NCBI RefSeq assembly: GCF_030547425.1
Contig: NZ_JAUORH010000028.1
Coordinates: 1 to 32,581, forward strand
Direction: 5' to 3'
DNA length: 32,581 bases
Source: Tenacibaculum sp. 1_MG-2023
GTDB taxonomy: Bacteria > Bacteroidota > Bacteroidia > Flavobacteriales > Flavobacteriaceae
In this document: in pieces, positions 7,849 to 17,100 of the stretch
Numbering within the stretch: the first letter of the stretch is position 1
Layout of the letters: each line of letters starts with the position of its first letter
Made by a program: the position numbers and the translations under genes
Notes under the pieces: model-generated
Seen by the model: the letters and a program-made list of their open reading frames with translations, nothing else
What the model was told of the DNA's origin: nothing
The model's database searches: none

Positions 7849-8908
7849 TAATACAGGTACATCTTTATGGCAAATAGCCATCCAAAAATTTAAACGTAGT
7901 AAAACAGGTATGTTTAGTTTTGGGTATATTATTTTATGCGGTTTTATTGCTGTTTTTTGTTATGTTTTAGCTCCTGACAATAGTAATTCTGCCAATCAAA
8001 TGCATTTAGAAATCCACTCGAAACCTCCTGGTTTTTCTGTGCAACTATTAAGCATTCCTTCAGAAGTAAAAAACCAACAATCTTGGTTTTCTGTTTTTAT
8101 GAATGGAAAACAACATTCAGTAACAGAAATTCCTATAAAATCATTTTCTGTTAAAAACAATCAGTTAGAAGTTATTAAATACTCCGATGGTTTACCAAAA
8201 GAGTTTCCTACTTCTTACGAACAATACATTCAACAAAAAACATTTTATTTAGGAACTGATAAATATGGTCGTGACTTATTAAGTAGATTGTTGATTGGTG
8301 CTCGAATTTCTTTTTTTATTGGATTTATAGCTGTGTTTATTTCTCTTTTAATAGGAATTCCTATTGGAGCTATTGCAGGCTATTTTGGTGGAAAGATGGA
8401 TGATTTTATTATGTGGATTATCAATATCACTTGGTCTATTCCAACTCTTTTACTTGTTATTGCCATCACTTTAGCTTTGGGCAAAGGCTTTTGGCAAGTT
8501 TTTATTGCTGTAGGGCTAACCATGTGGGTAGAGGTTGCACGTGTAGTTAGAGGTCAAGTCATCACCACCAAACAACAACAATATGTTGAAGCTGCCAAAG
8601 CCCTGGGGTTTTCTGATTTTAGAATTATTTTCAAGCATATTTTACCAAATATCTTAGCTCCTATCATTGTAATTTCCGCCGCAAATTTCGCAGCTGCAAT
8701 TTTAATTGAAAGCGGATTGAGTTTTTTAGGTATTGGAGCCCAACCTCCTACTCCTTCTTGGGGTGCTATGATTAAAAATCACTACAACTACATTATTCTT
8801 GGAAAACCTTATTTAGCTCTTATTCCTGGAGTTGCTATTATGAGTTTGGTAATGGCATTTATGCTAATTGGAAATACACTTCGTGATGCTTTGGATGTGA
8901 AAGCTTAA
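7841..8908 (+). CDS. OppC-like ABC transporter permease (GTG start)
   Basis: A 355-residue inner-membrane subunit of a dipeptide/oligopeptide/nickel-type ABC importer. The first membrane helix lies at about 24-43 and is followed by a roughly 95-residue periplasmic insert. The OppC hallmark GTDKYGRD is at 138-145, then come five more helices. The EAA loop EAAKALGFSDFRIIFKHILP at about 250-269 contacts the ATPase. The start is GTG at 7841, overlapping the channel stop by 8 bp; no ATG lies in frame until residue 23, which would remove most of the N-terminal cytoplasmic segment. The partner permease (OppB), ATPases (OppD/F) and binding protein are not in the window, so this subunit must assemble with products encoded elsewhere. 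Confidence 0.9.
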   Translation: MNNNTGTSLWQIAIQKFKRSKTGMFSFGYIILCGFIAVFCYVLAPDNSNSANQMHLEIHSKPPGFSVQLLSIPSEVKNQQSWFSVFMNGKQHSVTEIPIKSFSVKNNQLEVIKYSDGLPKEFPTSYEQYIQQKTFYLGTDKYGRDLLSRLLIGARISFFIGFIAVFISLLIGIPIGAIAGYFGGKMDDFIMWIINITWSIPTLLLVIAITLALGKGFWQVFIAVGLTMWVEVARVVRGQVITTKQQQYVEAAKALGFSDFRIIFKHILPNILAPIIVISAANFAAAILIESGLSFLGIGAQPPTPSWGAMIKNHYNYIILGKPYLALIPGVAIMSLVMAFMLIGNTLRDALDVKA

Positions 8909-8942
8909 AATTTGTAAATTCGCTTTCTTAAATTTTTTTGAT

Positions 8943-9386
8943 ATGAGTTTTAGTGTTGAGTTTAAAACAAGGTGGGCAGATTTTGATGCCAACATACACA
9001 TGCGTCATACCGCATACAATGATTATACTGCTGAATTACGTTTACGTTTTTTTAAAGAGCATAATGTAACTGTTCAAGATTTTACTAAGGAAAAAGTTGG
9101 TCCTATTTTATTTGAAGAAAATACCAAATTTTTACGTGAAATACACATGGGTGAAGATATTACTGTAAACCTAAAAGTTACAGGGTTATCTAACAAAGGA
9201 GAACGATGGAAAATTCAACATGAAGTTTTTAATCAAGCAGGTAAACTCTCTGCAATTATCACTGTTTATGGTGCTTGGTTAGATTTGGTTAAGCGTAAAC
9301 TAACAGTACCTCCTGTTAAATTTCAAGAGATTTTTAACGAAGTTGAAAAAACTGAAGATTTTAAAGAAATCGTTTTAAGTAATTAA
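8943..9386 (+). CDS. Acyl-CoA thioesterase of the hotdog (4HBT/YbgC-like) family
   Basis: A 147-residue cytoplasmic protein with the single hotdog-fold layout. The N-terminal strand and loop TRWADFDANIHMRHTAYNDY (about 9-28) hold the conserved Asp, His and Tyr positions used by 4-hydroxybenzoyl-CoA-type thioesterases. The middle segment ENTKFLREIHMGEDITVNLK and the ITVYGAWLDL strand are also typical. It should hydrolyse an acyl- or aryl-CoA thioester; the acyl group cannot be told from the sequence. It lies 34 bp after the permease gene, and its stop codon is directly followed by the ATG of the nuclease gene. That shows tight packing but not an obvious shared pathway. Confidence 0.88.
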   Translation: MSFSVEFKTRWADFDANIHMRHTAYNDYTAELRLRFFKEHNVTVQDFTKEKVGPILFEENTKFLREIHMGEDITVNLKVTGLSNKGERWKIQHEVFNQAGKLSAIITVYGAWLDLVKRKLTVPPVKFQEIFNEVEKTEDFKEIVLSN

Positions 9387-10196
9387 ATGAGTACTTCTAG
9401 GAAAATAAAGGTTGTTATTACCATTGTTGCTTTACTTGTGGGGTATTGGTTACAACAAAAAGAAGAAGCTAAGAACTCTTCTGAACCTACAACAAAAACA
9501 GCCAGTAATAAAGCTAATAACTTCAATTACTTTCCTACCTCAACAACTGGGGTCATTATAAAGCATAATGGCTACCAGTTATCGTATAGTGAAAAGCATG
9601 AGCAAGCTGAATGGGTTGCTTATCCTTTAGATAAAAGTGATATAGTTTATACCAATCGTAAGCGTCCATTTTTTATTGTAGACCCCAAAGTGAAGACAAA
9701 ATCTGCAGATTGGAGAAATTATAAAAGATCTGGTTATGACAAAGGGCATTTATGTCCTGCTGGTGATAGACGTGCCTCTAAAAGTGCTCATGATGAAACT
9801 TTTTACACTTCAAACATTTCTCCTCAAAACCATGAATTTAATGCTGGTATTTGGAATAAACTAGAGCAAAAAACTCGTTATTGGGCAAAAAAGTATAATC
9901 ACTTGTATGTTGTTACTGGTGGTGTTTTAGAACCTAACTTGAAAACTATAGGAAAGGAAAAAGTAAGTGTTCCTAATTATTTTTATAAAGTTTTATTAGA
10001 TTATACGCAACCTGAAATTAAAGCTATCGCTTTTTTACTTCCTCACAAAGAAAGCAACAAACCTCTATCTGAATTTGTAGTTTCTATTGATAAATTAGAG
10101 CAAAAAACAGGTATTGATTTCTTCCCTGAATTACCTGATACTATTGAAAAGCAACTAGAGACTTCTGCTAATTATAAAAATTGGAGTTTTAGATAA
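9387..10196 (+). CDS. DNA/RNA non-specific endonuclease (NUC1/Serratia nuclease family)
   Basis: A 269-residue exported or membrane-anchored nuclease: residues 6-22 form a hydrophobic N-terminal segment, then a polar linker leads to the catalytic domain. The beta-beta-alpha-metal core is present. The DRGH motif appears as DKGH (118-121) with general base His121, followed by LCPAGDRRAS. The metal-binding Asn152 sits in the conserved helix NISPQNHEFNAGIWNKLE (143-160). The Lys-for-Arg change in DRGH is conservative, and the rest of the active site is intact. It probably degrades extracellular or periplasmic nucleic acids for nutrition, although a toxin role cannot be excluded from sequence. The ATG directly abuts the thioesterase stop. 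The gene converges on the PorP/SprF gene with 13 bp between stops. Confidence 0.92.
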   Translation: MSTSRKIKVVITIVALLVGYWLQQKEEAKNSSEPTTKTASNKANNFNYFPTSTTGVIIKHNGYQLSYSEKHEQAEWVAYPLDKSDIVYTNRKRPFFIVDPKVKTKSADWRNYKRSGYDKGHLCPAGDRRASKSAHDETFYTSNISPQNHEFNAGIWNKLEQKTRYWAKKYNHLYVVTGGVLEPNLKTIGKEKVSVPNYFYKVLLDYTQPEIKAIAFLLPHKESNKPLSEFVVSIDKLEQKTGIDFFPELPDTIEKQLETSANYKNWSFR

Positions 10197-10209
10197 CTCT
10201 ATATTAACT

Positions 10210-11127
10210 TTAGTACCTGCGTTTTTTTCCAAAGACATACGAAAAAACAATACCATGACTATTTCCTAACACAGAATCACTAAATCCTGCATTATAGAAG
10301 TACACAAATTTTAAGTTTTTTAGAGCATAAATACCCGCTAAAAAATTAATTGATGAACTACTTCGGTAACCAGTACCTATTTCAAATTTGTTTTTATAGT
10401 TAACAGCAACATTTGCGTCAATCTGCATAGGTGCTCCACCTTCATACTTTAAGAAAACACTAGGTTTAATCATTACTTCCTCAAATCGATTGGTAAAAAA
10501 GCGATACCCGAAATAACCATAAACAGGATTTGATATATTTAAATCATCTCTAGACGCTAATTTATCTCCTAAAAGGTTTGGCAACGAAACTCCAGCATAA
10601 AAATCTGCATGGTTATATAAAAAACCAATACCTACGGTTGGCACGGTTACATTCATGTTTTCTGAAAATTCTATATCGTCTGTAATACCTAACTCTAACA
10701 GGTTCTCATTAAACTGTTGTACCCCTGCTGTTAATCCAAACGATATTACATGTTCGTTATAATGCTGCCAATATGGTCTATCAATCTCTGTATCAAAAAA
10801 TATTTTATACGAATATGCAGCATACGCATTTGTATAAGTACTTACCCCTATTTTATCTCTTACAATAGCCCCACCTATTCCCATTTTTTTTCTTGCAATG
10901 GGAGTGTGAAAGCTTAATGACAATGTTTTTGGACTTCCTTCAATACTATTTATATAACCATAATTACTAAGTGTAATTTCTGCTCCATCAGACATTCCTG
11001 CATACGCTGAGTTTATAATAAACGGATTGTAATTATACTCTGGATACAAAGCCGTCTGTTGTCCCCAATTATTCTGAAATACCATTATAAAAATTAATGG
11101 TAAAATATAGTTTCTTATCTCTTTCAT
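10210..11127 (-). CDS. PorP/SprF family type IX secretion outer-membrane protein
   Basis: A 305-residue protein with a signal peptide (about 1-22, ending near NNWGQ) and a predicted outer-membrane beta-barrel rich in alternating aromatic strands. Family hallmarks are YPEYNYNPFIINSAYAG at about 28-44, SFHTPIARKKMGIGG, and the later DFYAGVSLPNLLG. In Flavobacterium johnsoniae, SprF is needed to deliver the adhesin SprB to the surface, and genes of this family commonly follow T9SS adhesin genes. Here it begins 1 bp after the stop of a giant type B T9SS substrate, so a dedicated partner role is strongly suggested. Its stop is 13 bp from that of the convergent nuclease, and I see no hairpin terminator between them. 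Confidence 0.95.
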   Translation of the reverse strand: MKEIRNYILPLIFIMVFQNNWGQQTALYPEYNYNPFIINSAYAGMSDGAEITLSNYGYINSIEGSPKTLSLSFHTPIARKKMGIGGAIVRDKIGVSTYTNAYAAYSYKIFFDTEIDRPYWQHYNEHVISFGLTAGVQQFNENLLELGITDDIEFSENMNVTVPTVGIGFLYNHADFYAGVSLPNLLGDKLASRDDLNISNPVYGYFGYRFFTNRFEEVMIKPSVFLKYEGGAPMQIDANVAVNYKNKFEIGTGYRSSSSINFLAGIYALKNLKFVYFYNAGFSDSVLGNSHGIVFSYVFGKKRRY

Positions 11128-11128
11128 C

Positions 11129-14100
11129 TTATCTTTTTAAAACTAAAAACCCTTTCTTTTCTGTTGAATTTCCCCCTTTTGAAATTTTTATATTGAAAAA
11201 GTATGTTCCTACTGGCAATTTATCACCTCCCATACTTGTTAGCTTATTGGCAACACCTCTAAAAACATTAAACTGGTTATCATATCCTTTTATCTGGAAC
11301 ACCATATCTCCCCACCTATTAAAAACAGTTACTGAATTGTTAGGATATTCTTCAATTCCTTTTATTTCCCAAAAGTCATTTACTCCATCACCATTCGGAG
11401 AAAAACCATATTTAGTTTCTCCTACTAAACCTTCTTCTGTTCTAAAACTAATCTCTGAACACCCCACAGCTTCGCCAACTGTATTGTAGGGTATCACTGA
11501 CACATAAATTATGGTGTCCTCTGGTAAATTAATAGCTAAAGTATAGCTCGTTCCTACTACTGATTCATTGTTTACAATATCTGTTCCGTTTAAAGTTGTT
11601 CCGATTGATACATAATATCCATCGGCGTCAGAAACAGTGTCCCAACTAATTCCTGTACTAACGCTAACATTCGTTGCTTCGTTGCTTGGAACTGTGATTG
11701 TGGTACAATTCGGTGCGGTTGGTACTATTTCTGTAGTAAAGCTAATTTCAGAACACCCTGTAGCACTTCCTACCGAATTGTACGGAGTTACCGATACATA
11801 AATTGTTGTGTTCTCTGGTAAATCACTAGTTAAAATATAACTTGTTCCTACTACTAATTCATTGTTGACAATATCTGTTCCGCCTGAAGTCGTTCCGATT
11901 GACAAGTAATATCCATCGGCGTCAGAAACAGTATCCCAAGTAATGTTTGTATCGACTGCTACATTAGTTCCTCCATCACTTGGAACTGTGATTGTGGTAC
12001 AATTTGGTGCGGTTGGTACTATTTCCGTAGTAAAACTAATTTCTGAACATCCCGTAGCACTTCCTACCAAATTGTACGGAATTACCGATGTATAAATTGT
12101 TGTGTTCTCTGGTAAATCACTAGCTAAAGTATAACTTGTTCCTACCACTGATTCGTTGTTGACAATATCGGTTCCACCTGAAATTGTTCCGATTGATATA
12201 TAATATCCATCGGCGTCAGAAACAGTGTCCCAACTAATTTCTGTATTAACGCTTACATTCGTTGCTCCGTTGCTTGGAACTGTGATTGTGGTACAGTTGG
12301 GTGCGGTTGGTACTATTTCTGTAGTAAAACTAATTTCAGAACACCCTGTAGCACTTCCTACCGAATTGTATGGAATTACCGATACATAAATTGTTGTGTT
12401 CTCTGGTAAATCACTAGCTAAAGTATAACTCGTTCCCGTTACTACTTCATTGTTTATAATATCTGTTCCGTTTGAAGTTGTTCCGATTGATACATAATAT
12501 CCATCGGCGTCAGCTACTGCATCCCAACTAATTCCTGTACTAACACTAACATTCGTTGCTCCGTTGCTTGGAACTGTGATTGTGGTACAATTTGGTGCAG
12601 TTGGTACTATTTCTGTAGTGAAACTAATCTCTGAACACCCTGTCGCATTTCCCACTGAATTGTAAGGTATCACAGACACGTAAATTGTCCTATTCTCTGG
12701 AAAATCGCTCGTAGGATTGTATGTTGTTCCTGTTACCGATTCATTGTTTACAATATCGATTCCGCCTGAAGTTGTTCCAATTGATATATAATATCCATCG
12801 GCATCTGCCACTGTATCCCAACCAATTCCAGTACTAACACTAACATTCGTTACTCCGTTGCTTGGAACTGTGATTGTGGTACAGTTGGGTACATTTACAA
12901 CTGCATCTCCTGTAGTAAAACTTTCTTCTACACAACCTGTAGCGTCTCCCACGGCATTATATGGGGTTATGCGAACATAATGTATTCTATTTGCTTGTAA
13001 GTTTTGAGTAAAACTATACGAAGTAGTATTTCCTACATCAATACTATTTACAACTTCTATCCCACCTTGAGTAGTTCCTACACTCACTAAATACCCAGTT
13101 GCTTCTGTTATTGTATTCCAAGAAATATCAGTATTCAACGGAACATTCGTTGAACCATTTATAGGATTCACTAAACTTGTACAACTAGGTACTACTGGAA
13201 TAAACTCTGTTTTAAAAGATTCTTCTCCACAACTTGTTGCATCACCTTCATCGTTATAAGGAACTATAGTTACAAAAACATCAGTGTCTTCTGGTAAATC
13301 TACAGGTAAATCATATACTGTACTGTTACCTACATCAAAACTATTAAGAATATCTGTTCCACCTGAAGTAGTTCCTACTGTAAGCCTGTATCCATCTGCA
13401 TTACTTATAACATTCCATTCTAAATTTGTACTTACAGATATATCTGTACCCCCAGCAAGTGGTAGGGTTAAGTTGGTACAATCTGGTACTGTTGATGGAG
13501 TTGTAGACACCGTAAAGCTTTCTTCTGAACAAGGTCCTACTGCATCTCCATTTTCGTTTGAAGGTACAATAGTAACATAAACTGTTTCTCCTCCTGAAAA
13601 ATCTGTAGCAAATTCATAAGTCGTAGCATTTACAACAGTTTCGTTTATTATGGTTCCTGAAGGTTCAATTCTAATTGTTAAAGCATATTCGCGTGCGTAT
13701 AAAACAGGTTCCCAAATAAGATTTGTGTTTACAGGTACATCAGTTTCTCCATGTAAAGGAGCTGTTAATTGTGTACACTCTGGAATAGGACAATCTAACA
13801 CATCACCAGTAAAAGACCATCCAAAACTATCAATCATTGATTGTCTTTCTTCTACAGCATCACAATAGGGAAGAGTGTTAGCTCCTAGATTTATTCCAGG
13901 TGTTAGTGTTTGTTCAGACCATGCAATAAGCGTATTGTCGTAATTCACTCTAGTAAGAGCTGTATTATCTAACATATTCTGCATGTTAGTTACACCACTA
14001 ATATTCCAATCACCTAAATCTTGATTAAAAACTGTAGCGTTATTAAACATAGCATTCATCGATACCGTATTTAATAACCATTGGTTTAAAGGTTGATTAA

Positions 14101-17100
14101 ACAAACTTGCTCCTTGAAACATTCTATCCATGTTTGTTACTGCTGTAGGCCTCCAATTATTCATTGGTTGATTAAAGTTTGTTGCACCATTAAACATATC
14201 TTGCATGGTGGTTACTCTCCTGATATTCCAACTTCCAATAGCACCATCAAAGGCTGTTGCTGTTTGAAACATGCCTTGCATATTAGTTACCGATGCTACA
14301 TTCCAAGAGTCTAACGGTCTATTAAAAGACGTTGCTCCTCGAAACATTTCTTGCATGGTGGTTACAAAAGAAACATTCCAATTATTAACATCTTGATTAA
14401 ATGCAGATGCTCCATAAAACATTTCAGCCATCGTTTGTGCTTCGCCTGTATTCCAATTTCCTAAAGGTTGGTTAAACATTTCTGCACCTTTAAACATTGC
14501 TTCAAAGTTTGTAACTACTGAAACATTCCAGTTTTCCAACGGATTATCAAAAGCAATAGCTTCTTCAAACATTGAAGGCATTAACGTTACTGAGCTTACA
14601 TTCCAAGAATTTAATGGTTGATTGAAAACTGTGGCTTGTTGAAACATTTGGCTCATGTTAGCAACAGCACTTACATCCCAAGAGTTTAATGGCCGATTAA
14701 ATGCTTCTGCTCTTCGGAACATTCCTGACATATTAACTACTGAGTTTACATCCCAAGAATTTAACGGCTTGTTAAACATTTGAGCATTGTAAAACATGTA
14801 ACTCATGTTCGTTACGTTTGTTACATTCCAAGAGTTTATATTTTGATTAAAAGCTCTAGCACTCTGAAACATGCTCTGCATGTTGGTTACTGAAGAAACA
14901 TTCCAATTACTCAGGTCTTGATTAAAAGAAGAGGCGCTTTCAAACATCGAAATCATGTTTGTTACAGCACCTACATTCCAAGAGTTTAAAGGTTGATTAA
15001 AATCAACACATCTCTGGAACATTTCAGACATATTTATAACACTACTTACATTCCAATTATCAATATTTTGGTTAAAAGCCATGTTTGAAACAAAACCATT
15101 AAACATTTCAGACATATTGGTAACATTACTTACATCCCAATTATTAAGGGGTTGGTTAAATGCTTCTGCTCTTTCAAACATGCTACTCATATTAGTAACA
15201 CTACTTACATTCCAATTATTTAGATTCTGATTAAATACTTTTGCGTTTTGAAACATGCCTTCCATATCTGTAACATTTTCTGTGTTCCAATTTCCTATGT
15301 CTTGATTAAACTCTACAGCTCCACCAAACATATAATTCATATCAGTAACATTACTTACATCCCAATTATTAAGCGGTTGGTTGTAAATTGAAGTTCCACT
15401 AAACATACTACGCATGTTAGTTACACTACCTACATTCCAATTATTTATGTTTCCATTAAATTTTCTACATGAGCTAAACATTCTTTCCATATCTATTACA
15501 TTACTAAGATTAGGAATATCTGTAGCATTGTACTCCATATTTGCACAACCATAAAAAGCTTCGTTCATACTTTCCCAAATTTGATTACCCCATTGATCTA
15601 TAGATAATAATTTATGAGAATCTCCTACATATTCATGTTTAGGGGAAGGAAAAACGCCAATAATACTTACGGTATAAATACCTGGGGTAAGATATGTGTG
15701 TGTAATATTCCCTGTTACATTATGATCGTACTGTCCATCTCCCCAATCTATAGAATAGTTATAAGTAAGGTAGTTTGGGTAGCCTGAATTTGTTTCTATT
15801 TCTAATTGATTCGTAGGACTAGTATAACTTAATACTTGTATGCTTGTGTCATAAGTAAGTTTGAATGCATCTGGGCTATTTACCCAACTTTCTATTACTG
15901 TAAAACTAATTTCTTGGCAACCTGTAGCTAGTCCTTCATCGTTATACGGAACAACTGTTACATATACAGTATCTCCTGCTATAAATTCATTGGTAAAATC
16001 GACTCCTACAACATTTCCTACGTCTTCATTATTATATATAACCTGTGAAGTCGCTCCATTTTCTCTTCTCACACTAATTCTATATCCTGTAGCGTTAGGT
16101 GCTGGTTTCCAACGAATATCACTATTTGCTGGCACTTGTGTATCTCCATCTTGCGGCATGGTTATTTGAGTACATAATACGTAAGAACAGTTTACAATAT
16201 CTCCTGATATAGTCCACCCGTTGGTATCTATTAAGTTTTGTCTTTGGCTTAAAGCATCACAATAATTTAGATTCGTCGCCCCTAAATCAACATTATTTTG
16301 AACTGTTTGAGCATTCCAAGCTATAAGAATATTATCATAGTTTTCTTGAGAAATACCGCTATTCGATAACATGTTTGTCATGTTTGTAACACTAGATATA
16401 TCCCAGACTCCTATGTTTTGGTTAAATGAAGTAGCCTGATTAAACATATAAGACATGTTTCTAGCATTTCCTGTTTGCCAACTGCTTATATCTTGGTTAA
16501 AGGACGTAGCTCTATCAAACATATATTGAAAATCAGTGATATTACTTACATCCCAAGTATTTAAAGGTTGGTTAAAAGCTTCTGCTCGTTGAAATATATT
16601 ACGCATATTAGTAATATTGCTGACATCCCAAGTATTCAATGACTGATTGAAAGCTTCTGTTCTTTCAAACATACTTTCTACATTGGTAACCTTGCTAACA
16701 TTCCACAAACTAATATCTCGATTAAAAGCAATAGCGCCTTCAAACATTCCTCTCATGGTAACAACATTACTTACATTCCAAGTTCCTATACCTTGATTAA
16801 AGCCTGAGTTATCTCGAAACATATAGCTCATATCAGTAACATTACTTACATCCCAATTGCCTATAGGTTGATTAAAAACTGCTCCCCAAGCCCATCCATC
16901 AAACATACCTGACATGTTTGTAACATTACTAACATCCCAATTATTTAAAGGTTGATTAAAGGTTCTGTTTCTAAAAAATAGCTTAGACATATTTGTTACA
17001 TTACTAACATTCCATGTATTTATAGGTTGGTTGAATTTAGCTTGACTAAACATTCCCTCCATTGTTGTAACACTACTTACATTCCAGTTGTCTATTGAGC

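Noticed and set aside
14093..14314. Open frame of 73 codons on the plus strand, and similar ones at 13284-13580, 13650-13868 and 15861-16169
   Set aside because: They are antisense to the repeat-rich adhesin gene and are low-complexity by-products of its codon pattern, with no promoter or family match.
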